Assembly: GCA_013076295.1 (NCBI GenBank)
Contig: RQOL01000876.1
Coordinates: 3,162,001-3,226,000, forward strand
From: Sanderia malayensis
Lineage: Eukaryota > Cnidaria > Scyphozoa > Semaeostomeae > Pelagiidae
Reading direction: 5' to 3'
Length of the DNA: 64,000 nt
Positions 1 to 12,300 of the stretch are shown here, in pieces. The notes below the pieces were generated by a model. That model did no database searches. It was not told the DNA's origin and saw nothing but the letters and a program-made list of their open reading frames with translations. Position 1 is the first letter of the stretch. Each line of letters starts with the position of its first letter. The position numbers and the translations under genes are program-made.

Positions 1-3000
1 GCTGCAACAAAGAGGAATAATTTCATCCACACATTGCAATGCAATATCTCGCAATGCTTTCACGAAGCTTGCAAAGAAAGCCTGCAATGCTCAGCGAGCT
101 TGCAGCAGGCATTAAGTGCAACAACATGATAATAAACTAACCCTGAATACAGCTAAGAACTCTCTGAGATGCGAGGCTTGTTGGTAAGGCTGTTGCTGGC
201 TTTTGTAAACTAATAAGTTTCGCAATGCACTCTGGGAGTCTTCTAACTGGCCAAGGTTGAAGCATTGGCGACCGCTGATGAAATGAATGTGATCCTGGAA
301 GAAATCAAAGCGCTCATATGAAATCGCAACGTCGTGCATATACGTGAGCTGATGCCGACAATCAATGACTATCGGTGATATTATAGCTGAATGAGGAGTG
401 TATCATACCTCAGCCAAATGCCAGCTCTTATCTTTGTAAATTTTCAAAGCATCAGTGTAACATCGTAGTGTATGCTTCCTCTGAAGGATACACAACATTT
501 CACAGTTAAATCATTAGTAAATTCTAATGCAATCACAAGTCTTCCGCATGTTATTTAAAAAACAAGAATTTTGAATTCTAAAAAAACGTAATCTATTACC
601 TGAACAGCTTTGCTGAATCGATGACCAGCCAATATCATGTGGAATGCATACTTTCTTATCATCGGTGGGTTATTCTGCAGATAACAATGAGCAGCCTGTT
701 CTAATAACAATGCACTGCGAAGATCGCATTCCTGAAACAAAACAAAGGACACGGATGGCGATTTAGACCGATACTCAGACTCATATTCACAATGACACTC
801 TCTTGGATTGATGGAAATACTAAAAGGGTGCAAACCTCGTTGGTGTACTTGATGAACTCGACAGCAGCATTTGCATACATCTTCTTTGCTTTCAAGACCT
901 CTGTGCTCATTAAACAGGCTCTGGCTGCATAGTCAGGTAACCTAAAAGAAAGACAACGCACAATATGGCATAGTCATTGACTATACAAGACTAAGTTCGC
1001 ATGATAGATTTGGCTAACTGAAGCTGAGGTAGATCGAGGCATTAAATAATACCTGCAGGCATTGAGATACGTGGATATACAGGCTTCAAAGTAATGCTCC
1101 GGGTAGGACTTTTGTGGTCCTTGCATAAATGCCGATATGGCTGCCATTTCCTGTCAAAACACAAGAAACAACAATGTTACTATGCTGTGAAGTTCAAGCA
1201 ATCAACGTCAACAAGTGTGTAAAGTGTAACAATGAATATCATCCTTTACTGAGACGCAAATATTGACATACCAAGGCACCAGCAAAGTAGATCCAAGCGT
1301 GGTCATTGTTAAACTCTCTTTTCGCTGCATGATATGAACTGAACGCCAGCTCATAATGCTGAACAAGGAATGCCAGATCACCAAGCTTACGTTGTTGCAA
1401 TTCTGGTGAATCAACGTGATAGCTAAAGCGAAGTAAAAGAAAACAACATCAAGTTCGATGAAAATAATACCCATTTATACAAACTCAGCATTATTAGCTA
1501 TTAGAAAATCGTAGCGTTGATCACGAGCAGCTGTTTTAAGAGCCTAATCACACAAGAGAGGGTTGAAGAAGCAAATTCTTTAAAGTCGTTTTATCACCGA
1601 TATTAGTTTGTTTCCCAATCCCTTGCTCTGGCTGTTTGCTTAAACTTTATATCATACATGGAGTAGGTACTGAAGAAATCAAATTTTGAAATAGACTGAA
1701 AAATGACTCACAAGGAGTCGAATTATACTAAATAGGTCCTACTGATCACGTTGAGACAATTCCCAGCTCTCTAGGAGTAATGGTTCGTGGACCCAGATTT
1801 CCCGCGGATAGCTATTTAAACTTTCTATCATACATGAAGTGGGTACTGAAAAAAACAAATTTTGAAATAGACTGAAAAATGACTCACAACGAGTCGAATT
1901 ATACTAAATAGGTCCTACTGATCACGTTGAGACAATTCCCAGCTCTCTAGGAGTCATGGTTCGGGGACCCAGATTTCCCGGGGATAGCTATTTAAACTTT
2001 CTATCATACATGAAGTAGGCACTGAAAAAATCAAATTTTGAAATAGACTGAAAAATGACTCACAAGGAGTCGAATTATACTGAATAGGTCCCACTGATCA
2101 CGTTGAGACAATTCCCAGCTCTCTAGGAGTCATGGTTCGTGTACCCAGATTTCCCGCGGATAGCTATTTAAACTTTCTATCATACATGAAGTGGGTACTG
2201 AAAAAAACAAATTTTGAAATAGACTGAAAAATGACTCACAAGGAGTCGAATTATACTAAATAGGTCCCACTGATCACGTTGAGACAATTCCCAGCTCTCT
2301 AGGAGTCATGGTTCGTGGACCCAGATTTCCCGCGGATAGCTATTTAAACTTTCTATCATACATGAAGTGGATACTGAAAAAAACAAATTTTGAAATAGAC
2401 TGAAAAATGACTCACAAGGAGTCGAATTGTACTAAATAGGTCCTACTGATCACGTTGAGACAATTCCCAGCTCTCTAGGAGTCATGGTTCGGGGACCCAG
2501 ATTTCCCGCGGATAGCTATTTAAACTTTCTATCATACATGAAGTAGGCACTGAAAAAATCAAATTTTGAAATAGACTGAAAAATGACTCACAAGGAGTCG
2601 AATTATACTGAATAGGTCCCACTGATCACGTTGAGACAATTCCCAGCTCTCTAGGAGTCATGGTTCGTGTACCCAGATTTCCCGCGGATAGCTATTTAAA
2701 CTTTCTATCATACATGAAGTGGGTACTGAAAAATCAAATTTTGAAATAGACTGAAAAATGACTTAGAAGGAGTCGAATTATACTAAATAGGTCCTACTGA
2801 TCACGTTGAGAAAATTCCCAGCTCCCTAGGAGTAATGGTTCGTGGACCCAGATTTCCCGCGGATAGCTATTTGAAGGGACCTTGGTTGAATTGAAGATGG
2901 AGCACAGTGAGAATTTAAGATGAAGTATAGTGAGAAATGGCATTACAAACCTTATTCCAGATGTTGTCCCCGTATTCACGTGCGTCATTGTGTTCTTTGT

Positions 3001-5384
3001 GCTTCCAAACCACTTTTTTGTCACATTGAAAATCGACCTATGAATGCCTTTTCGCGAAAGAATCTGAAACACAACATTGGATCGATTTTAAGATTAACAA
3101 GATAGAAGGCCATTACCGATGTTTGAAGCGCATAACAAATATAGCAAATGAATTGGAGAAGGTCGTTACCTGCTCGCTGAGAGTTCTCATCATTTTCTCA
3201 ATATGAGGCAACAAGCCTCGAACGCAGAATTCATAAACAAATGTTTTTATTCGATCGTGATCCAAAAGTGTCAACGCTTGTCCTCTCATCTTCTTGGTCT
3301 CTTTATTTCTCGCTATGGCTGGAAGTCTTTCAAAGGTGAACTGTTTCATGCATTTGCGATATTCAGTGACCTTCAGTTGACTCATTCTTCGCTTGTACTG
3401 GGGAATGTCTTTAACAAGATCGGGAGGGCTTGGTTTCAGTGGTCCCAGATCATTTGTCTCGTCAGTTTCCAAACTTTCGTTATAGTGCATACTCATCAGT
3501 GGGTCTTGAAATCGTAAACTCGGACTAAAGGCTTGTTCTTCTGCCATTTTCTCAGCTTTCTCAAGACTGTCAAGAATTCTTGCCTCCTCTTTGTCTGCCT
3601 CAGCCTGCGAAGTTGGCCCAGGTGAAGAGGAAAGAACCTCCACACTAACATCGTTACCATCATCATCATCCGAAATATCCTGCATAAATAAACCAGCATA
3701 AATCAATCACAAAACTCTAAAAACAATCTATCATTCCACGATGACTGAAAGAGCAACAAAACAAGATAGAAATGAAATTAACCAACCAGTGATTCATCGT
3801 CAAATGGATAGATAAACTGATTCCAAAGGTCTGAGTTTGGGGCAGTTTCTGTCGAGTTTGGCAGCATCTTAGCCTTTGAGTTGATTTGCAGCAAGAAGCA
3901 TGTATGCGAACCATAGACAGATTTCATGCTCTGGAAGACGGCGTCAGCCCTGGATGAATAAAGGATGAATCATGAATCAACTAATATCCCCTACACAATT
4001 CTAGGATGCGTTAATCACAAATAAAACTAGAACGAGATATAATAATATAATATAGTATAATGTAATACAATATAATATGATATAAACACCTACTTGAATT
4101 CATGTCCCTCTGAAATATCATGAAGAAGGATATAATATTTAAAAGTGTGAGCACTAAACCAATTTATATATGGGTTGGAATGTTCTTTGTGTGATTGTTG
4201 CATGGCCGTTTGTTGTGCACTCAAAGATACAAATGCACCCATGGGATCTGGATTGTGAGTTGATACAATGATAATGCCTAGTGCACGGAGTTAAGGATAA
4301 TGCAAAAAAATGATGCATAACATTTCAATTAGTTGAAAGATAATCGCATGGGATGCTGCTAACGAAGTTCTCAGCTGCAACATGGTTGCAACAGACTTCC
4401 AGCAGTAAATATCAGGGATAGCTATCATGCATGGTTGCTATAAAAAGGGTTGCTATAAAAAGGGTTGCTAAGAAAGGATACAGGCCAGAATATGTCTGAC
4501 AAACTCGTGTTCTAGGGGTTTTATGACTTGAAAAAAGGCATCCTGATATGATTCATACCACTGCGTCATGGCTAGAGTGATAAAAAACCAATTAATTGAA
4601 AGAAAACACAAATCAGAAAAGATGGAATGGGGTAATTATGTATAAAGTAGAGAGAAATTTACATACTATTCATTTCTGTATCTTTTAAAGTGTTCAGATC
4701 AACAGATGAGACTGATTTTGAGACAACTTCGCTCAAGATTTTATTAATCAGCTGAGGTGGAGGGGTTGGTGATTCAAGATTCAACACTTTGATTTTCATA
4801 TTTCTGATGTGAATAACAACATTTGGATTCACTGGATCTCTGATGTGAACTGTGAAAAAGAAAATCAACACATCGATACAAACAAATGACTAATCAAGAT
4901 ATTTTTTGAAAAAAGAAACAAATACTGATCAATCAATAACAAATACACTCCTGTGGAAGTTTGATTGAATTAAGTTGATTGACACAGAAATACATCAGAT
5001 ACATGCTAATCCAGATACATGCAAAACAAAGAGCCACACCCCCTAACATGACATCATCTCCATGATTCCTGAGCTTATATAAATTCACTTCAAAACTCCT
5101 GGGTACCAATCTGCGCTTAATCTAATTCTAGCTAAGCTTAGCATTATTATTATGTCAAGCACAGTATACCACATGGTGGAGTAGAGTGCATGATGAACAT
5201 AATATTTAAGGATGGGTAGATACATACCATCTTTGGAGAGCTGACAAAATGGCCTGATAAGCTCGACGAATGACAAGCCATTTTTCTGTGAAACCATTTC
5301 CGCATCCTCACTTGTAAGAACGGCAACCAAAGGCGAGAAAGCATCTTTTATAAAGTCGTACGCATGTCTTGTGCTCCTTGCCAT
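1..5384 (-). CDS. TRAPPC8: TRAPP complex subunit 8 (Trs85-like), N-terminal half, 3' end outside window
   Basis: Subunit of the TRAPPIII tethering and Rab-GEF complex acting in ER-Golgi traffic and autophagy. Exons traced on the minus strand: 5228-5384, 4667-4849, 4482-4571, 4094-4277, 3787-3949, 3170-3679, 2951-3063, 1272-1422, 1053-1150, 836-941, 600-731, 409-480, 142-294, and one beginning at base 1. Together they encode about 700 residues; the family is usually about 1400, so roughly half is present. Diagnostic stretches are FVYEFCVRGLLPHIEK, RSIFNVTKKWFGSTKN, DLRSALLLEQAAHC and RKYAFHMILAGHRFSKA, all in family order. The start is the ATG at 5384, where the protein aligns with the family N-terminus (FIKDAFSPLVAVL, LSFVELIRPF). 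The seventh intron (1423-2950) is enlarged by a satellite. The joins keep frame throughout, so the gene looks intact. Confidence 0.95.
1630..2875. repeat. 176-bp tandem satellite in a TRAPPC8 intron, about 7 units
   Basis: The phrase AAACTTTCTATCATACATG (first copy slightly varied) recurs at 1642, 1818, 1994, 2170, 2346, 2522 and 2698, exactly 176 bp apart. The array ends near 2875, where the unit breaks off into unique sequence. Units differ by a few bases. Units 3 and 6 share the same variants (GTAGGCACTG, ACTGAATAGG, TTCGTGTACCC) and units 2 and 5 share TTCGGGGACCC, which implies a 528-bp higher-order period. It lies wholly within intron 1423-2950. Confidence 0.95.
4432..4475. repeat. 15-bp short tandem repeat, nearly 3 copies
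   Basis: GGTTGCTATAAAAAG is repeated twice, followed by a diverged third copy. It lies in the TRAPPC8 intron a few bases past the donor of exon 4482-4571. Reading on from the exon into this repeat meets stop codons, which supports the donor chosen there. Confidence 0.8.
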
Positions 5385-5757
5385 GTTCAGGATTAAAAAC
5401 AGAGAGAGTCAAGTTCAAGAGCAAGCCTAAACTTGTATACACTCTTGTTGTCTTTATTAACAGATTTTATATCAATTATTATCAATAAAGTACACCATAA
5501 ACGTGCATTGTGTATTTTCATAAATGTAAGAATAATATCAAATGTTTTGTTTCCAAAGTCCACTTCTTTGAACGACAATTCCTTGAAGCCATTTTATCGC
5601 AAGACGAGCCATAACGGAAATAGCTTCATGTATCAACATTACGAGTCCCGAAATAAAGGGCTCGAACCAAAGACCTCTGACGTCATAAAAACAAAAGCTT
5701 AATTGTAGTGTCAACAAAAATTTAAAAATATTTCATTCGGTTCGTGATATCAAATCC
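5385..5757. other. Intergenic gap, TRAPPC8 upstream / PSMG2 3' flank
   Basis: 373 bp separate the TRAPPC8 start codon from the PSMG2 stop codon on the same strand. A minus-strand AATAAA-like signal lies near 5450-5457, which could end PSMG2 transcripts very close to the TRAPPC8 5' end. No other element is recognisable. Confidence 0.5.
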
Positions 5758-7331
5758 TCAGTAAATATTTGGAACTCTGGGCATCGCATTGATTCCATTC
5801 CAAGATGATGGAATTTGCCATGAGTCTGCAAGAAAAAGATGTTAATCAAAATGCGTTTATAATGCATGCTGATATGAGTTAAGACAGAAATAAAAATGAA
5901 ATTGTCAATATACTTTGCATAGCTGTAGATGATCCTGTTAACAGTTAAAGAAGGCTGTCAACACCTTGGACAAGTTGAAATGCATCATGGATACCGTTAC
6001 CATCACTGTTCAGTGCCAACAGAGCAGCACTTGGAATATCATTGCTGCAGCTAGATGAAAAATATGGCATCAAAACATTATGAAACTGTACTGGATGTGT
6101 TATGACATGACGAAGGAGGTTAAAGAGCTTTTGATGAAAATGATGAAACTGGTAGAGTTACAAACCAATCATTATGTAAACTTTTCATGATACCTCCACC
6201 AGGAATATAAATTTCTTCATTACCAGTGACTAAATAGGAAATAAAACAAATATTCATACTGAACTGAAGATGACGGCAATAGTTACTGTCACTTATTACA
6301 CTTTTAACACTTGGTTTACGAAGTGGTGAAATAAAATATACCTTCATCTAATATATTTTCTTCCTTATGCTCAAACTTTTTCCATTTGAAATCGCTTAGT
6401 AATTTCTCCTCAAAGTTTGACAGCTGTTTGGATAATAAATAAAAGAGCATATTCCTGAAAAACAAGTGTGATTAAAACAGATGACTTTGAGCAATTGCAT
6501 TATTGTTGTATGTAAACAAAGCTCACACCCAGAAGTAAACAAAATTGTTCAAATAATTTGATCACCTCTTTGTGCTGATGTCATTGATGACATGAGAACT
6601 GCAACTTCCAAGAATAAGAATTTGTTTGAAGCTGCAATCCTTGATCCATTCAATCAGCTTTCTTCGGTACAAAGGAATCCTTCCCTGCAAAAATACAAAA
6701 GCAGTCAAAAGAAAATATGTGAGAAAGTTACTAAAAAAAAGACGATTTAAAAAATTTAATAAAGTTCCTTCAATCACCTTGATGAATGGGGCTCGTTGCT
6801 GTATGATTACCAATCTGTGTGCTTTGCTTTCAAAAACTAAAAAAGATATAATTGCCTTGAAAATCATCTCTAAATAATTGCAAAGGATATAAACTCAGAT
6901 AGAAAATTTTGCGTGAATTTGAACCTTCACAACTACTGCAGATGTTGCTTGAATCATCTTCGAATGGGTCTGAACCAATGACCGATGTGAAGCACTTGCT
7001 ATAGAAGTATCCAACCTTTTTTACATCGGATATGTTATTCAGAAGTAGATCCACTGTGAGCTGGCCAACAAGACCCACTGAAACGCAGGGCTAGAAGTGA
7101 AATATAACTTCACAAATGAACAGGATCCTGATATAAATTCAAACCTAACTCGAACCCAAGTCCAAAGGCCTAGACAATAGGCCTAAGTAAAATAAAGTGC
7201 AAACGTTGAATAGCTTATCAAAACAATGTCTCTATAGAATTGGAGAATAAATAATAAAAATAAAATACTTGAATAAGCGTGTAGCTATTCCAGTTTTGAT
7301 TGCACTTGCTTTCTCCGCACGCGACAAACAT
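5758..7331 (-). CDS. PSMG2: Proteasome assembly chaperone 2
   Basis: PSMG2 pairs with PSMG1 to guide assembly of the proteasome alpha ring. The start chosen is the ATG at 7331 (MFVACGES), which matches the family N-terminus; an in-frame ATG at 7418 would add 29 unconserved residues. Exons: 7269-7331, 6925-7090 (VGLVGQLTVDLLL, KKVGYFYSKC), about 6778-6838, about 6566-6684 (KLIEWIKDC, ILILGSCSSH), about 6343-6454, about 6168-6229 (IYIPGGGIMKSL, the best conserved motif), about 5968-6040, and 5758-5826 (WQIPSSWN near the C-terminus). Length is close to the family norm of about 260 residues. The SYS1 stop lies 432 bp upstream, in the same orientation. Confidence 0.93.
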
Positions 7332-7763
7332 CTTTGCAGCAGTTCTCTGAACACGTGTGTTACAAAAAGTTTGATCGAGTTCCTCCCACCTTGTCAAATA
7401 GCACAAGCATGTTTTCAAACAACTTGAGAAATATGACAGTCGATGATATAAACGAATTTAATTTGCTTTACCTGGAAGTATGGAGTTGATTTTTTGCAAT
7501 TTCTTACTAGTTATAATCTTGATGCAAGTCTTACATAAATAATAGAAAAATTCACATAACACAGAAAAAACAATCTAATATATTTTACAAAGTTAACAAC
7601 AAACCAGTAAAATGTGACTGCTCTGATACAACTTAGAACACAAGAATTGACCTATTATGTGATAAATTATCATTTTTATTTTTATAATTTGCTTAAACAT
7701 ATCATTAGTATAATATTAAAACAATTCTGAATTTACATTGTAACAGCTATAAAGAGTAAATTG

Positions 7764-8584
7764 TCAAGTCCTCCCAATGGATAAAGGAATTGATCGCATT
7801 TCATATCTCATACACAAATATTCACTTATAACAGTAGTCAATGCAACACATGAAACACTAGCTAGCCACCATGCCCAAGACTTTGGAAATCCAATCCAGA
7901 TCCAGCAAATAATAAAATGAATGAAATGAGCAGTGAATGCAAAGTCCAGACACTAAGAAAAATAATGTCATAAATATGATTTCAATGAGGGCAATATTGA
8001 ACCATTCATAAAGTGCAATAGTTTCAATAATAATTAATTATATATGAAAACATATTTACTTGTTTTGCTCGCTGTACAATAAACCAAAGAGCGATTGAAC
8101 TAAAAAGAAATGAAGACAAATCAACAACTTTCTTTGAGCAGGAAGTCTGCTTGGACTATTGAACTGAACGATGGTGAAAAATAAAAACAAAACATCGAAA
8201 TATTATTACCTTGTTAGAGAGTTTAATGCAAAGGCAATTAATGTTATCCTTCCACTGGAGTTTGAAAATGACATTTGCTAAAATGAAGAAATATGGAAGG
8301 CAGTTAAATATAAATTTCGGTGTTGACATATATTCGGTCTAATTAATTGTAAGTGGTCAAATATCAATGACGTTCTCTACTAAGAGGCCTCCTGGCCTAA
8401 CATTCTCACTTACTTTGCCATCAAAAAGTTGACTAAGTACCAAAGATCTTCCAGAAATATTATCAAGACCAAAAAGCCAGAATCCAAGAAATAAATAAAA
8501 TGTAAATTGAACAGCAATAATTTGTGAAATGATTAAAATCGGATCCCAAACGTAAGACCTAAAATGACTCCCGTCGGCCGCCAT
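7764..8584 (-). CDS. SYS1: SYS1 Golgi-localised integral membrane protein
   Basis: Four-span Golgi membrane protein that recruits the GTPase ARFRP1 to the trans-Golgi. The ATG at 8584 opens MAADGSHFRSYVWDP; HFRSYVWDP is the conserved N-terminus. Four exons were traced: about 8382-8584 (first membrane span, ending RPGGLL), about 8213-8281 (QMSFSNSSGRITL), about 8053-8095 (ALWFIVQRAKQ), and about 7764-7940 (CLDFAFTAHFIHF, SWAWWLA, ISEYLCMRYEM). The stop is at 7764-7766. The total is about 160 residues, as expected. A minus-strand AATAAA signal lies near 7675. Hydrophobic segments fall where the family has membrane spans. Confidence 0.95.
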
Positions 8585-9318
8585 GTTGTTGCTTGTCTTG
8601 ATATGGAGTTCGAACCCATACCCAGCCTTGTCTTACGATTCAAGTGTCTCAAAGAGATTACTCACAAGGGTATGACGAAAATTCCATAATTAGAGAAACA
8701 GAAGGGGCAAGGCGGCGACAGAAAGATAAAAATACAATAGAGTAAAACTAAAATTATTCTGCAATTATAATAAGATTCATATTTTTGAAATCAACGTGAA
8801 TATAATAACACAAAATGACCTGTAAGTAAAGTTGGTTACCTTGAAAATGCTAACCATTCTGTAACATGATACAAGAAAAAATAACTTAGTCCCCATGTTA
8901 ACAACAATGATATGTTCTATAGACTAGCAAAGACCTCCATTTGATAGAATATTGATACATAATTATACACCAACTCAAGATAATGAACAAAGTGATATAA
9001 AACTAATTAAGTTTTAAGTCACATTAAATGTGACGAAGATGTTAATGGTTAAGCATGAAAGGGTAGTTCATGCTAAAACTCTACTTATCTATTATTATTA
9101 TTATACACAATGGGTTAATCATATCCATGCTTTTCAGTCATGTAAAATATTTTAAAAACATTTAAAACCAGAAGTCAACAATGTCAACAATGTTTTAATG
9201 ATAACAAATAAATGACTTCTAATTTTAGTACACAGATTACATAGTCGACATTACTTGGTATTTCAGTAAATTTTATGCTAAGAACAACCTAACCCTAACG
9301 TCAAATTTCCTATAGCCC
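8585..9318. other. Intergenic region, SYS1 upstream / SNRK 3' flank
   Basis: No supported gene on either strand. AT-rich, with a short ATT microsatellite near 9090-9103 and a single pair of telomere-like CCTAACCCTAAC repeats near 9286-9299. The SYS1 promoter should lie in its left part, but no clear element was recognised. Confidence 0.5.
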
Positions 9319-12300
9319 CTATAATATGCAACAACATTTACTTTCAACGGGCTGTCCAATCAAAGCATGCCCCATCTTACTTACACTGTAACTATGGATA
9401 CTATTCTGCTTTGCTTCAATTGTTGTTGTTGTTGTCAAATTCTTGCTCGAAAGATCATCACAACGCGTGTTCTCCTCAATCGTGCAAAAGTTACTCGGAT
9501 CAGAACTCAATGGATCATTGTAGATGTACTTTAAACTACTTTTGCTATTTGAACGAGATTGGGTGAGCAGGCTTGAACCAGTACGAGTGGAGTTCGAAGT
9601 CTCGTCGGCTTCCTGGATCGAGCTGAACTCATCATCTTGGATAACCGTTGTTACTTTTGTAAAATGGTTTCCCTTATCTTCAACAATTGGACTTGATAGT
9701 GGAGAAATGTCAGCAGGATTTTCTTCCTCGATTGGTTTTGGGCTGTTTACAGTTGTGCACGAAACGAATTGATTTCTCGACTTTTTTCCGACTGATGAGC
9801 TGGCAAGATTCGTATCACTGCGACATTTTGTGTTTTTGCATATCGTGAAACCATATCTTGCTTGATACAATACTAAATCTGTATCACTAAGATTCCGTAC
9901 ACGCCCGTTTAAACTTGTCACGTAAATCTTATAAGGAATGTTAGCAAAATTGATCAAATTCTCTTTATCGTCTTCAAACAAAGTCAAACAGTTCTTCTTA
10001 CCGTTGTTACAGTTATCTTGCTCTGAGCCATGTTCTTTATCACCACCGCTACTCTCTGGTAAATGCGGTAGAACTCTGCCAGTAGTCTGCAAAGCGACTT
10101 GAATATTTAATCGACGATCTAATTTCTGCAAGTCTTCATCATCCGAACTGCTGCAACTAGACCGTCGGCTGTGAATCGGCGAAAGACGACAACCAGTTCG
10201 TTTTTTGTTGTACTTATGTTGTCTTCGTAACGAACGACGAGAACCTATCGGCGAATTTCTCGGGCTGTCTTCGAAATCCGATTCGTTTTCTTCGGAGATT
10301 TCGTTGAGCAGAAGATTCGGGGAGCTCAAAGTCGGTTTCATGAGACTATTTGGATAAGTCATGCGATGTGATCTCGGGGTAATGTTCAACGAACGTGGTG
10401 CGAATTCTGTCGTATAGGCGACGTTATCTTCGTTTATATCCGAATCGTTAACGACAATGTCGGCCATATCATCGACACTTCTCGGAAGCGAGCCTCGCCT
10501 TGATGTAGAGGCTTGCATTTTCTTGATCGAATTGGACCTTGATCGAAGCTCAGGGGAGCTGCTACCATTAGCTTCTTCGTCCACGTCTAATAGATTCGGA
10601 TCACTGGAAATAAAATAAAAATCAAATAATCAGTTCCCACGGGATCACATATTTGGACAATGCCCTGAATGATTTTAAGTGGGGGGGGGGGGTTGATTCG
10701 AAAGAAATTACGATTTCTGGCTGATTCTATGCTGGAATGAATGATTTGCTTGCCCAAACCCCAATCATCTTCGATGTAAACAGCAGCTAATTATATAAAT
10801 ATAAGCAAACAACAAACCTTTGGGATCGAATTTCTTCATATGGATAAGATCTTCGTTCCTCAAGTTTTAAATGAAAAGCTGTGGCACCATATCTTTTTCT
10901 TAATAATCGTTCAGCTATCAGGAAATACGTCGCAGTGATGTGATCATAATTATCAGCTTCAAGCGATCTAAAATAAAAATGTAATTCTTAGCTACTCCAT
11001 ATCGTCTGCTTCACTTGCTTCACAGCTCTTCTCACTTGCGTGTAATTAAGTAATAAAGCAAATCTGAAATTTCATTCATTCCTACTAATTAATATTTAAA
11101 TAACAAACCTATTATCAAATGTTCAACATGAGCCTTGATTCGAGAAAATTTAAAAGCATATTAAATCCGCTTTTGTAAAATTAAAAATTTGTTTCTAGCG
11201 ATAGATTCAAAAGTCGAACAAAGAATTATAAAAATCCTGGAGATATTTGAAATAGATTAATGTTTTAGTTGCTTCGTGTGTGGTTTCCAATTTGCGTTCT
11301 GAAATAACATTAATTATCAATTGCAGCTTCAAAAGAAACGAATTTGAAAACAATTAAATCCACGACATCTCGTGGTTATTTCTCTTTAAAGTTTTTCACG
11401 AAAAAGTTAATTCACGCCATGTATTTTTTTCACCTGATCATATCTATCTAGACAATTTAAAAAAAATCATATCACGACTATAATAGATTTTGAACAGCCG
11501 TGTAAACATTAATCTCGGTCAGAAACTTTTCATACTTCGGTAATAAATTACCCTTTGTATAGTTGCGTTAAGTCCTCCTGAACGAGAAAGCTCCTCATAT
11601 GTTCGGTTTCCGGACACACAACGTGAAAGCAATGGTGCATGCATTGGAATTAAGATAAATCCAATATTTAATTTCTTAATCAAAAATTCTTTCTATTATC
11701 TCAATGCCAGGACAACAAATTCTTGGGAAATTTGATCAACAAAAGGTGACCTTTACAAGAGTTTTTGAAATAGATCCTTAAACAAACAAGTTATTATCTT
11801 TAGTACCAGTTGGAGTGATTTTGTTGGCAGCAACTGTTTACAGAACCTTAAACTGTTTATTTAAAACTGCAATCATTAAACAGTTGAATTCACTGCTGAT
11901 AATTAATTAATGTTATTCAATGAGTTTTTCTGCTTATTTTAGGAACAGAAAACATGATGCAGCAAGTAAATCAGCAAGATAAAAAGCAGGATATAACTGG
12001 TTACAAATGAAAGAAAATAAAATGCTTACGTCTGGATCTCATCGCGATGAGCAATATCCCCTGATTCCATTCTTTGCAAAATCATTAAATGCAAATCTGG
12101 TGTTACTCTTATGTCTGAAATCAGTGGTTCTTGAGCTGTCCCTTCAGTTTCTTCTTCCGTCACAACATGGCTCATCCAGGGATCATGATATATGCTATCC
12201 AATGTAGCTCTCTTTGATGGTTCTCGAACCAACATTCTTGATATCAAACTGTAAAGGAGGATAAAAAATACTTGTTTCCAGAGAAAAATTGTAGATTTTT

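Noticed and set aside
1780..1800. tRNA-like T-arm (GGTTCGTGGACCC) in the TRAPPC8 satellite
   Set aside because: No acceptor stem or anticodon arm could be paired around it, and it varies between units.
4482..4571. Premature stop in TRAPPC8 after ILACILS
   Set aside because: The stop lies past a usable donor (GCCT|GTATCC); splicing there joins in frame to the next exon.
7332..7418. Upstream in-frame start for PSMG2
   Set aside because: The extra 29 residues have no counterpart in the family, whose N-terminus aligns at MFVACGES.
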